This document shows positions 21,304 to 32,447 of a stretch of DNA of 64,000 nt, piece after piece. The notes beneath the pieces are model-generated. The model was not told the DNA's origin. It saw nothing but the letters and a program-made list of their open reading frames with translations, and did no database searches. Each line of letters opens with the position of its first letter. Position 1 is the stretch's first letter. Location of the stretch: the NCBI RefSeq assembly GCF_050003625.1, contig NC_134398.1, positions 60,535,641 through 60,599,640 of the forward strand, read 5' to 3'. Source of the DNA: Haematobia irritans. Its lineage: Eukaryota; Arthropoda; Insecta; Diptera; Muscidae. The translations under genes were made by a program, and so were the position numbers.

Positions 21304-22366
21304 CACCGAAAAAAAGTAAACTGTTTTATAGGAAGAATGAAGTACCTCGCGCGAAAATTGAACTATTTTCTACTCCAAGTTTTGAGATTTCCCCGAAGTG
21401 TTGTTGAAACCAGCAAATTTTAGTACCATGTTGCATTTTCTAATAGAGGTGTGCACGTGAGTAATAGTTTACTCACGCACACTCACGACTGAAAAATCAT
21501 ACTCACGCACGATATTTTTTGGTAGGACTCACGCACACTCACGAAAGAAAATTTGTACTCACGCACACTCACGCACGAAAACGTCGTGACTCACGAAAAA
21601 TACCGTGACTCACGAAAAATAATGTGACTCACGAAAAATATCGTGACTCACGAATAGTTTTATGATTAATTTACCTTACCGAAGTGTCTGAAAACATGAG
21701 CATTATTAAAATGGAGAGTGTTATTAAACTCTTAACATCTCAGGTGTCACTAAAATTGTAATTGAATTTAACTCTTAAGCGTTTTACGTTGGTGAGCTGG
21801 AATATTTTCGAGAGTGTAATTCGTTACTCACGCACACTCACGAAGATATTATTTTCATGACTCACGCTCATGCACGACATTTTAGTTTGTTAATCACGCT
21901 CACGCACACTTACGCTGTTGTCATGAGCGTGACTCACGCACGAATCACGAAAATTTTAGTGAGTCACGAAAATTTCGTGTCACGTGCACACCTCTACTTT
22001 CTAACTGTTGTTTTCGAAATTACTCCCTCTCATTGAAGAAAAAATTAACTAAAAGTAAATAAGAAAATCATTGGCGCCAAATCATGACCATTTTAACCAT
22101 ACAGTAGTTCATTCTTACTATTTTTGGGAATCGTACCAAAATTTTAATTTGTTTTAGTTAAAATGAACTTATGTGTACGGTCATTGAACTTTATACTCGC
22201 GTTTAGTTCATAAAATATTTGAGACATACTTAAAAAAACGAAAATATCATTGGACTGTGGAAAGTTTCGCAAAAACTAATAAAATTGAACTACAAACAAA
22301 TATTTTTTTTTCAATAAAAATAAGTTAAATTTGGCGTTAGTTTAACTACGTAAATTTTTATCTGTG
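21304..22366. mobile_element. TA element of the AGTTCAT family with nested hAT
   Basis: Left end CACCGAAAAAAAGTAAAC after TA (21302-21303); right end TTTTTATCTGTG before TA (22367-22368). Interior text such as AAATCATTGGCGCCAAATCATGACC also occurs at 50655-50690 in the 48117-50732 element. The hAT at 21444-21996 splits it. No transposase frame. Confidence 0.7.
21444..21996. mobile_element. hAT MITE with ACTCACG array, 553 bp
   Basis: The 17-bp perfect terminal repeats are TAGAGGTGTGCACGTGA. The flanks TTTTCTAA (21436-21443) and CTTTCTAA (21997-22004) match at 7 of 8, an hAT-size duplication. The interior carries more than twenty ACTCACG or CGTGAGT-type units, including repeated GTGACTCACGAAAAAT. 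No coding potential. Confidence 0.85.
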
Positions 22367-22577
22367 TACGAGCTTATTGGTATTATTAAACTATTGAAAA
22401 AATAATACCAGATACCAATCTCACACGTCTGACTATACATATGTTTCTGTATTGGTTAATACACATTTCCATAGTCTCTAGTTAGATCTGGCTGGGTGAG
22501 ATGATTCAATTTGGGTCTTATATGTTATTTTCTTATGAAAGTTACACACGAGAATTATTTCTCCCATACATTTAGTT

Positions 22578-22650
22578 GGCCACCGTGGATCAATGGTTAG
22601 CATGGCCGCTTTGCATACAAAGGGTCGTGAGTTCAATCCCTGCTTCGGCA
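22578..22650 (+). other. tRNA-like sequence
   Basis: CCACCGTGGATCAATGG resembles an A-box half and AGTTCAATCCC (22630-22640) a B box, followed by TGCTTCGGC. It aligns with 40887-40957 and 42418-42489. The cloverleaf is imperfect, so I call it tRNA-derived, not a functional gene. Confidence 0.5.
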
Positions 22651-22800
22651 GAACACCAAAAAGTTGTTTTTACATATATTTTTACTTATATTTCAAAAAA
22701 TTTCGGAAGATTCCCGAGAGATGTTCGACATTACATACTACTATATTAAATTTTTACTATGAAACTTCAAAATGTTTTTTGCGTAAAGGGGAAAATTTAT

Positions 22801-23785
22801 GTAGAATAAACTAATTTCTATGAACTAAAAACTAAAGATAAATTGGCCTTACGAAATTTTGGCTGGCTTTGTGTTGCCCTTCTCCATAATCGATAATGAA
22901 CCTTTTTCACATTGACATTTTCATCACATAGTTACATAGTATTTCCTGGTTCTTCAGTTTGTCTTATTTGCTCGTCCTTCAGTTTAGTTTAAGATGCCAA
23001 TTAAATATATTATGTGATTGAAAATATGTAAATTACGAGGCAGAATATTGTGGTAATTTTCAGGAAGTTACAAAATTGTAAATTGACTTTAAGTACACCT
23101 GCGTTTCAAAATATGGAAGCATTTTGTCGAGTTTAACATTGACATTGATTGGATAAAATGCCTATAATCTGAATTCTAAAACTTTTAATGGATTGATTAA
23201 ATTCTTATGTATGCTAACAATTGCCCATAAGACACGTACGCAATATAATGACACTTGAGTGAAGTTATTTTTGTTAATTGTCAGCAAGCAGAATGACCAA
23301 TGACCACTATCAGCCATCGCTTTGGCCTATTCAATGTCAATGTTACTACCAATGTTGAAGCGAATAAAAAATGAACTCATATGAACTGAATCGAATACAT
23401 AGACGCTTATTCGCCTTTTTTTCGTAAGGCCAAATTTTAATGCAAAATACCAAAACCCATATTGGATGGAAGTGCCACTCGCAATCATGTTGGAAATCAA
23501 AATCCACAATATTTCAAGATACAATTTGGCGAGCAAAAAACAAACAAAAAAAAAACAACAACTTTGTGGTAGCACAAAATGGCAAAAGCGTGGTAAGTGG
23601 TTTGTGGCAGCACGTGCTTGACAATCTAATCCAAAAAAACTGTAAAAAATAAACCTTAAATTGGATGATTCATTGACCCTTATATGGTACACAGTGTTTT
23701 CCAATATATAAATGGACGTAATTGAAAAAATGTAAATCGATTGTCAATGGAAAGTATTTATGCAGTGTGGTTCATACTCGTATGT
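22801..23785. other. Unassigned DNA, possibly single copy
   Basis: No repeat family recognised. The longest frames (23327-23704 minus, 125 codons; 23440-23652 plus) overlap in opposite directions, are rich in F, C and K, and match no family I know. I do not call a gene. Confidence 0.4.
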
Positions 23786-23789
23786 AAGA

Positions 23790-23877
23790 GAGAAGTTCAC
23801 CAATGTGGTATCACAATGGACTGAATAGTCTAAGTGAGCCTGATACATCGGGCTGCCACCTAACCTAACCTAACCCA
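23790..23877 (+). repeat. LINE 3'-end fragment with CCTAACC tail
   Basis: Starts AGAGAGAAGTTCACCAATG, contains TCACAATGGACTGAATAGTC and ends CCACCTAACCTAACC. It is the same tail as 17500-17597 and the RNase H LINEs. Confidence 0.7.
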
Positions 23878-25465
23878 CCCGTATGTAACTGCTATCATTT
23901 TCAAACCACTCGTTGTGATCAAACATAATGATCGGATTGAAAATGTACACCTTCTATTGGCCACAAGAACACAAGTGCACCGATGGCAAATCAAATCACT
24001 ATTTTGGAAATCATTCTGCAATTTTTGAATTGATAAAGATATCAACATACTTTTTTTTAGTGTGAAATCCAGGGCTGTGGAGTCGGAGTCTAAAGATTTT
24101 GCTGGAGTCGGAGTTGTAAATATTTTGCTCCATTCCGACTCCGGCTAAACCAAAATTTTAAAACACTTCATATTTTCATAACTAAATAAATAATTACGCA
24201 AATTAGATTCCATTGAGTTCTTCAATACAACCTCAAAAATCGCTTCTGTAACATATACTCCCAAACACATTTTGCTTCAAGCATATACATTTTTGAGTAT
24301 TGCCCAAACATTTATATATTTGATTTCTTCCAATATATAAAATGTTTGAAAGCATATTGGTCTAAACAATATAATATATTTGGGTAGTCTAAGTTCCAAA
24401 CATTATGTATTTTTCCATCCAAATTCAATAATGTTGTCTTCCCAAAAACTGTATGTTATTATGTGAACATATAATATGTTTGGAAACATTTTGAACCCAA
24501 AAATATTATATGCTTAGAAGAATTTTCTGCCAAAGAAGATTGCGCTCAAAAAGACTTAAAGTCAGAAAAGAACAGTGTTTGATATAAACGAAATGGATTG
24601 AGTTCAAATCACATATCATTTTTTATTGCAAAAATAAAAGTTTTTACAAAAATAAAAGGGTTTTGTATACAAGTTTGAAATTTTCGAAGAAATTCAAAAA
24701 CTCTTACAAAAGAAGAACGTGAAGTCGAGTATATATAAATATTTTTCCATCGAATCCTATGGCTAACGATAACCATTCAAAAGCACATTATATTTAAATT
24801 CTTTCTGTTCACCACTTAGGTGAATTCAAATAAATTAGCTTTCTAAAAATAAATTTCGTGTTGTTTCATTACTGTGTAACAAAAACGAAATAAAAATAAG
24901 ATTAAGGGACTTGTAGTTATAAGAAAAGATGATGTACAGTGGGAGAAAAGATGATTCAATTTGTAAGAGGAATTTTCCCAAATGTTTTCTCCATAAGGAG
25001 TTAGCATAAAGAGCCCAAAATTGAGTTATCTCTCCCAGCCAGATCTGTACTAAAGGCTGTGGAAAGATTCATTCGCCCGAATCGAAACATGTACAGTCCA
25101 GGCGTACATGACTTTATTAATCATGTTCCTTAATCTAAATATGTCCATAAAGCTCGATTAATAATTGTAAAATTAGATATAATGAATTTGGACGTTAATT
25201 GCCTGTTTCGGTATCAGGCTAACATGAAATATAATAAATTCTAAACAGTTCTTTTACAACCAGCACATAAATTTATTTTGGTGTGAACAATTGTTTGCTG
25301 GCATGTAGCACCATTAATTTAGAAATACAAATAAATATGAATTTTTATTAACGAATAATTTTGTACTTAATTTAATTCTTAAGGCCGGTATAAAGTTGGC
25401 TTTATCGCATTAAAATGACCATGTTTACCCTTTTACTTTTCTTTAATAATTTATTTTAGAGAAAA

Positions 25466-26704
25466 ACAAGTAAGGAAAGTCTAAAGTCGGGCGGGGCCGA
25501 CTATATTATACCCTGCACCACTTTGTAGATCTAAATTTTCGATACCATACCACATCCGTCAAATGTGTTGGGTGCTATATATAAAGGTTTGTCCCAAATA
25601 CATACATTGAAATATCACTCGATCTGGACAGAATTTGATAGACTTTTACAAAATCTATAGACTCAAAATTTAAGTTGGCTAATGCACCAGGGTGGAACAC
25701 AATTTTATTAAAAAATATGGGAAACATTTAAATCTGAAGCAATTTTAAGGAAACTTCGCAAAAGTTTATTTATGATTTATCGCTCGATATATATGTATTT
25801 GAAGTTTAGCAAAATTAGAGTCATTTTTACAACTTTTCGACTAAGCAGTGGCGATTTAACAAGTAAAATGTTGGTATTTTGACCATTTTTATCGAAATCA
25901 GAAAAACATATATATGGGAGTTATATCTAAATCTGAACCGATTTCAATCAAATTGGGCACACATGACTATATTACTAATTGTACTCCTAGTGCAAAATTT
26001 CAACCATATTGGGCCAAAACTCTGGCTTCTGGGGCCATATAAGTCCATATCGGGCAAAAATATATATAGAAGCTATATCTAAATCTGAACCGATTTCAAT
26101 CAAATTTGGCACACATGACTATACTACTAATTGTATTCCTAGTGCAAATTTCAATCAAATTCGGCCAAAAATCTGGCTTCTGGGGCCATATAAGTGCATA
26201 TCGGGCGAAAGATATATATGGGAGCTATATCTAAATCTGAACCGATTCCAATCAAATTTTGCACACTTGACTATACGACTAAGTGTTATGTTTGTACAAA
26301 ATTTCAAGCAAATCGGTATAAAACTCTGGCTGCTGGGTCCATATTAGTGCATATCGGGCGAAAGATATATATGGGAGCTATATCTAAATCTGAACCGATT
26401 TCTTCCAAAATCAATAGAGTTCTATTCTGACCCAAATTAGGAACATGTGCCAAATTTGAAGGCGATTGGACTTATATTGCGACCTAGACTTTGATCACAA
26501 AAATGTGTTCACAGACAGACGGACGGACGGACGGAGGGACGGACGGACAGACGGACAGAGGGACATGGTTATATCGACTCAGGGACCCACCCTGAGCATT
26601 ATTGCCAAAGACACCATATGTCTATCTCGTCTCCTTCTGGGTGTTACAAACATATGCGCTAACTTATAATACCCTGTTCCGCAGTGTGGCGCAGGGTATA
26701 AAAA
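25466..26704 (-). mobile_element. INE-B Helitron-like element
   Basis: Starts CAAGTAAGGAAAGTC with hairpin AGTCGGGCGGGGCCGACT, contains four AATCTGAACCGATTTC repeat blocks and a GGAC microsatellite (26517-26555), and ends in CAGGGTATAAAA. It is nearly the same as 18474-19560. About 43 bp beyond its TATACCC end is also shared with the flank of that copy. Confidence 0.75.
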
Positions 26705-27000
26705 CTTATTCAATTGTTGCTTTGGATCATTCCCCACCATGTTATAATACAATTTACCGAAAAAAGTTATAATATTATTCTGGTTTTACCGATTGGAGTT
26801 TTGACGGTAAAACAAGAAATAATAATTTGGCGGCAAAACTCGAACTCAATGGCCGCTTTTATTTTCGAAAGAATCAGTCAACTCCTCTTGGACTACTCAT
26901 TAATAGAGAGGAACTAATCTTTGTTTTTATAGATCTGACTGTTTAATTTTTCACTGTTTCCCCCTGTTTTCATTTTACGGTCACAACTCTAAAAAGAGTG

Positions 27001-27615
27001 CACTGAAAAAAATGTTGTCGTGAGGCCAAGAGTTCATGTCCTTAAAATAAGAATACAAATTTTGCTTATCTTAGAAGACGCATTTCTCTAATATAAAGCT
27101 TTTTTTCCACGTTCAAAAGTCAATAAACTTTTCAATGAGGTCGTGTTGTCCTTTTAATTAAGTGATTTGACTTGAAAATGGGTATCATAACATGAAAGAA
27201 AATTGTTTGGGCTAAGGTCAACTTGACTTTAATAATTCAGAAAAATTCTTTAAAATTAATGAAATTTTCTTTAAATTTGTTGCATTTTTGCATCTTGACT
27301 ACAAAGCAAAAATCGTTAAAAAATAGGACATGTTTTTCAACACTTTATTTTAAAGACGTTTTTTACTTGAAACATAGCATAATTTCTACTGGAAGTCTTG
27401 TTTTTAACGGACTTTTTATACCATATGAAAAAAGCTGAAAAAGCGAAAAATTAAAATTTGCTTCATAGAGTCAAATACACAAAACCCATATTTAAAAGAG
27501 AATTGTGTCTTAAAAGTATCCTTACTTGAATTATGCGCTTCATTGGCTCGGAATCAATACCAAAATTGTTAAAGTGAGACACAATCTTTGGAACCGGACA
27601 TGCTTTTTTTCAGTG
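27001..27615 (+). mobile_element. CACTG-family TA element, 615 bp
   Basis: Begins CACTGAAAAAAATGTTGTCG and ends CTTTTTTTCAGTG before TA (27616-27617). The uninterrupted host reads AAAAAGAGTATAGTGCC at 41510-41520; here it is split in AGAGT/TATAGTGCC, so the insertion point is visible directly. Confidence 0.8.
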
Positions 27616-28666
27616 TATAGTGCCTTTAATTACCTTTGTGAAAATCCCTTTAATTACCTTTGTTTGAATATTTTGACTTACTCGTCCTACGTTCCGATTT
27701 GTTTTGACGAAACAAAACAAATTGTGCCCGTAATGCGAAAATGATAAACATAAACAAAACTCATGCTCAAATGTCTTTTCTTGGTTCCGAATGAATTTTC
27801 TCTCCGAATACTCATTTTAATATTTTTACTTAAGCATATACAATTTTTGACGAAGTCTTATATCACAACATATGTTTACTCCAAATTTGTAAATTTATAC
27901 TTGTTTATATTCACACATAGTATTTTTCCAATCTTTAATGAAATTTTCTTTGTGTATATATATTTTTAAGGCGCCAATTGGTTACTTTCATTATTTTACT
28001 TCCAGCATACATTTTTAAAAATTTGAGTTCCAAACATATAAAAAACTGTCTTTTTCGTCCGTGTAGATAAGCGGTATAACTGTAAATTCCATTGATGGCA
28101 ATTATACTATATTTTCTAGAAGGTTAGACTAGAAGATGGACTGAATCGATCCATGGGCATTAAGCCACCACCATAAAATTTTATTTTAAAAATGTTGAAA
28201 AATGTTGAAACATTGGTTTTTATTTAAATTATTGTCTTGATTTAAAATTCTATGTACCATAAGCGCGTTGAATTTGATCAAAATCGATTCAGATCTGCAT
28301 TTGCCAAAGGGTCTATCATTTTTTGCCATCCTAAAATTTCCATACGATTTGTCTGAATTTGGGCTCTGTAAAGAAATATACAAAATAAGGCTCCTGTCTT
28401 TCCAGATTTCTATATAGCCATACATAAACCGATTCATGAGCGCACATAAGCACGCACATTCGCTTGATTTGACTAAAATTTGGATTTTATGTTTATTTTG
28501 AGGCCACAAAATAAAACTAGTGGTTTATTATTGAAATCGGCTATTTTTTATATAACACCCATAACATGATTGTACTCATGTTATGATTGTACTCTTTAAA
28601 CGGCTTGAATTATTTGTTTAAAATTTTGTGTTTTCATAAATACCAATGTCCACCATATCATTTTAG

Positions 28667-30165
28667 GTTAGGTTAGTTTAAAGTGGCAGCCCGATTAAAT
28701 TTCAGGCTCACTTACACGCTCACAAAAAATCGCTTCTGTAACATATACTCCCAAACATATTTTGCTTCAAGCATATACATTTTTGGGTATTGCCCAAACA
28801 TTTATATGTTTGATCTCTTCCAATATATAATATGTTGGAAAGCATATTAGTCTAAACAATATATGTTTGCATCCAAATTCAATAATGTTGTCTTCCAAAA
28901 AACAATATATTATTATGTGAACATATAATATGTTTGGAAGCATTTTGCACCCAAAAATATTATATGCTTAAAAAAAATTCTCCCAAACAATATTGTGCTC
29001 AAAATTTTATTTATTTATATATTTACAATCATAACGAATTATGAAAATAAACAGGTAATATAGGTGCTAACAACATAGATTTTCGACCTGAATGCTCAAA
29101 ATTTTGTTTCTGCCCAATTGTATATTCCCCCACATCTTTCTCACTTCCACGAGATTTTTTAGTTCTTAGCACCTTTTTCTGTAATACAAACATTGTAGAA
29201 GAAATTATTCAATTGTGTGATTTTTTTTTATTTTAATTTTTTTACAGTTTGTGAGGATCAAAGAAGTAGCTGATCAATTGCCCAAGGAAAAATAAAATGT
29301 TAATTTTGTAATAACAAGCAACAACCACCAACTTAATTCAATATCGCTCCCTGTTAAATAGCGCTCCAAGCTACTAAACACATATATGTTTATAGGCTAT
29401 TTCTAAATTAATATATGTTTGCATCCAAGCATATTATATTTACAAACATTTTATGTCCCAAACATAATATGTTCTAACATATTAACATATATGTCCCAAA
29501 CATGTTATGCTAGTTTATGAACATTATATGCTTGCACTCAAAAATATTGTGTTTAAAAATTTGTGTTCCAAACATATAATGTTTATAGCCAAACATATGA
29601 AAAACAGCCTTTTTCATCCGTGTAGACTATTCAGTCCATTGTGATACCACATTTAACTAAAAGTACCTATTACATATGGGCACTTCTAGTCTTAACCACT
29701 GAACCTTCTCTATTATTTACTTTTGTGGAACCAACCAGATTGCTCCAAAAACATTAACAAACTGCTTAAGTTAACGTTTTCCAGGTCAGCCAGTAATCTA
29801 AAGCTATATGCTACTAAAATTCGCTTACGCCTTATACAAAAAGCAGGACACTCACACAAGAGGTGTTTAATTGATTCCTTTTCCTCCACATCATGACAGC
29901 TTATACAATAGTCATTATACTTCGCACCTATAGTTTTTGCAAATTCGCCTATCAGGCAGCGACCCGTTATAGCAGATATCAGGAGTGCTATCTGACGCCT
30001 TGAGAACACTAGCATATCTAGTGTGCGGTTTAAGTTTAAATGGGTCCATATTTGCTTGGTGTCGTTACAACCCTTGCAATTTTCCCATCGAATATTGGCC
30101 ATCATAACAGCCTTCTCACGCAGTGAGAGCTTGCAGGTGGCCAGAGGCATACCAACAGATTCTAC
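28667..30165 (-). mobile_element. RNase H LINE fragment, interrupted by a TA element
   Basis: The 3' tail TTAGGTTAGGTTAG and the ~50 bp after it (28667-28712) are joined, beyond the 28715-29622 insertion, to the 3' UTR and the C-terminal coding part at 29713-30165. The coding part matches the LINE at 1690-2616, including HLNLNRTLDMLVF, YCISCHDVEEKE and HLLCECPAF. RNase H is gone. The open frame continues into unrelated sequence to 30246, so its apparent N-terminus is not LINE. Confidence 0.8.
28715..29622 (+). mobile_element. AACATAT-family TA element, 908 bp
   Basis: Ends CACGCTCACAAAAAATCGC and TTTTTCATCCGTG; TA at 28713-28714 and 29623-29624. The LINE at 1690-2616 gives the empty site (CACTTAGACTATTC), showing that one TA became two. 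Compared with 4963-5936 it lacks a short stretch containing the tRNA-like B box and another at about 28868. Confidence 0.93.
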
Positions 30166-30474
30166 AACAGATTTTGGTATCTGCAAATATTGTGGGGCCT
30201 CTATGTGACGTATTTCATAATTTAATTTATCGAATATAAAAGACAATTGGCCTTAAATTTGAAATAGAGATTTCAATTGGCGGTAAATGTGAAATTAGTT
30301 AGAGCTCTTTTAAAATAAATAAATAAGATAATTTGTGGATACCCCCTTCAACAGAAATAAAAATGAGAGTGAGCAAAATGAGATTTATTTATATTGCCCG
30401 CAGTCGGGGTTGATAACAAATGCTGGTGTCGGAGTCGAGCAAAATTGGCTCAACTCTACAGCCCTGGTGAAAGC

Positions 30475-31235
30475 TGAGGTATTTTCCTCTAAGTTTTAAA
30501 GTTTGTGGTCCACAGGCTGGCCAATAAACGTTCAGGGTTGGTCACCTCGGGTATATGACATTTTGTTTTAGTTGTCAAATCCGTAATAATGATCCGATTT
30601 TCATGATTTTTGTCTTCGACTTTACAAACATAACGTGTGCGAATATTTCTAATAGTTTACGAGTTATGAGCCAGGTGTGGCCTGTGAAACTGTGACTTTT
30701 GTAGAAAACCAAAATAAATTATAAACATTCTGTATTTTAATTTATTTTGGATGTCCGATAAAAGACATGCAAACAATATGCTGTTACATTATATTTATTG
30801 AAAACTAGTTTTATATCTCTCATTCGCAACCTCAAACTATTCTGGGCCTGCGTTCAATAATATTCATCCAAGCTCTTGTTGCATCAGCGAATGACTAGCT
30901 AGAGGTTTGAAATTTTAATTAGCGGAAAAATTGGCTTTAATAAGTAAAAACGTGAATTTATAAAATTCTCTCTAAACAGCAGTTCACTGCCCAGCTGACG
31001 CTGCTGAAGCATTTTGAGTTTGTTACTTTTTCTACATTTACGACGTGTATGTGACGTTTACAACTTTGCGACAGTTGCAAAGTGAAAAGTTTGATACAGA
31101 CCATCTCTGATATGGGCCTTACAATTTATTTTTTTTCCAAAATGTAAGGTCGGTAGTTTGTATCTAGAGAGATCTTTTTTAGGGGATTCTATTATTTTCC
31201 TTAACTGCATTCCTTACAAAAAAAATCATAGTGCG
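30475..31235. other. Unassigned DNA
   Basis: No known repeat and no frame over 60 codons. Nothing in it supports a gene. Confidence 0.4.
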
Positions 31236-31237
31236 TA

Positions 31238-31772
31238 CACTGAAAAAATATTGTCGCGAGACAAAAGATTTCATGTCCTTAAAAAGTTTTTTCCTTGTCC
31301 GAAAGACGATTCAAATTAAAAATGGGTATCTTAAAAGTAAAGAAAATTTTGTTTGACTAAGGTCAACTTGTCTTTAATAATTGTGAAAAATTCTTCAAAA
31401 TAAAGAAATTGTCTTTAAATTTGTTGTCTTTTTGCATCTTGACAACAAATCAAAAAAGCGTTTACAAATAGGAGACGTTTTTCAACACTTTATTTTAAAG
31501 ATGATTTTTACTTGAGACAAAGCATAATTTCTACTTGAAGTCGAGTCTGAATTTGAAAATTTAAATTGTCGTTAACACGTTTTTATTGCATATGAAGAAA
31601 AAACCAGAAAAAAACGAATAAATTAAAATAAAATAAAAAACTTAAATTTAAAAGACAATTCTGTCTTTAAAGTTTCTTCACTTAAATTCTCCGCTTCTTT
31701 GGCTCGGAATCAATACCAAAATCATTAGTGTAAAGACATAATCTTTGGAACCGGACATGCTTTTTTTCAGTG
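31238..31772 (+). mobile_element. CACTG-family TA element, 535 bp
   Basis: Starts CACTGAAAAAATATTGTCGC after TA (31236-31237) and ends CTTTTTTTCAGTG before TA (31773-31774). Shorter than its relatives by an internal deletion near the left end. Confidence 0.85.
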
Positions 31773-31904
31773 TAGGATGAAATAAACATATGTGTTTTAG
31801 ATTAAAAGTTGTAGACTCCACAATTTTTCTGTCGTAACATTTATTTCTAGACCTACCCATCCCTTTAAGTCCAAAAACCAAGTTCTATCAAAGAAGCCGC
31901 ACCC

Positions 31905-32447
31905 AGAAAAAAGTGACCACATCTTTAAGTTAAAATGAACTCATTGTGAAGAAAGTTGAACTTCGTATAGCGCCAAAGAAATTTTTATTTTTTTGAACGA
32001 TGTGATTTTAGTAGAAATTAGGTAGAATGCATTCCATATATTAGTCAACATTTTCCTATATTTATGTACCACAACAGAATGAAAAAATTTAACTGAATTG
32101 AATTCATATATGGAATGATTTTATTGAACTTTTTTCTTTCATATGGACAAATCTTACATATTTGTGGTAAAACTTTTACTTCAAAATTAGAACTGCTTAC
32201 CTTCGTTTTTAAATACAGTTTTATTTATTCAAAAAGGCAATAAAAGACATGTTTTAATTATATATTAAATATAATTATTAAGAATTAACAGTTTATATCG
32301 CTAGGTCGACTCAGAATTTCACAACGACCGAGAATATACAGTGGGGAGCAAAACCGAGTACATATTTACCACTTACGACTATGCTTTATTTGCTTAATAA
32401 AAAAACGTCTATTTAGTCCAAATGCTACAAAAATTATTTCACTTATA
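31905..32447. repeat. AGTTCAT-family remnant and INE-A scrap
   Basis: CACCCAGAAAAAAGTGACC begins at about 31908. CTTTAAGTTAAAATGA and the following ~120 bp are shared with 4115-4230. At 32300-32340 a short INE-A piece (GTCGACTCAGAATTTCAC) remains. Ends not defined. Confidence 0.4.

Larger units (their letters stand above)
18310..22800 (+). mobile_element. Old tRNA-like AACATAT element, heavily interrupted
   Basis: The segments 18310-18404, 20999-21303 and 22569-22800 together follow the order of the intact 40391-42152 element: TTTTTAGTTCTTAGCAC, then the minus tRNA-like sequence, then the plus tRNA-like sequence, then ACTATATTAAATTTTTA. Two hATs, an INE-B and a TA element have split it. 22369-22568 does not align and may be another insertion. 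Outer ends are lost. Confidence 0.5.
24228..28063 (+). mobile_element. Long AACATAT-family TA element with two insertions
   Basis: Left end CAACCTCAAAAATCGC after TA (24226-24227); right end CTTTTTCGTCCGTG before TA (28064-28065). Removing the INE-B (25466-26704) and the CACTG element (27001-27615) leaves about 1.98 kb, whose later parts align with 41080-41720 of the 40391-42152 element (for example CCCTGTTTTCATTTTACGG and TCTAAAAAGAGT). The tRNA-like part is missing here. Non-coding. Confidence 0.7.
24070..30466. mobile_element. hAT element split by a TA element and a LINE
   Basis: The left end CAGGGCTGTGGAGTCGGAG and the complement of the right end, CAGGGCTGTAGAGTTGAG, form terminal repeats. 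The flanks GTGAAATC (24062-24069) and GTGAAAGC (30467-30474) agree at 7 of 8 positions. Both ends carry GGAGTCGGAGT-type subterminal repeats. Once the nested 24228-28063 and 28667-30165 insertions are removed, roughly 1 kb remains, with no transposase, so it is a non-autonomous hAT. Confidence 0.8.

Noticed and set aside
23327..23704. 125-codon minus-strand gene
   Set aside because: It overlaps a 70-codon frame on the other strand, has odd composition (F, C, K rich), and no promoter, domain or neighbour support.
23862..23877. Telomere repeat
   Set aside because: Only two to three CCTAA-like units at the end of a LINE 3' tail; higher Diptera lack TTAGG telomeres.
25879..26430. Overlapping frames with LYLNLNRFQSN repeats
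   Set aside because: They come from INE-B internal repeats and recur in several frames and both strands.
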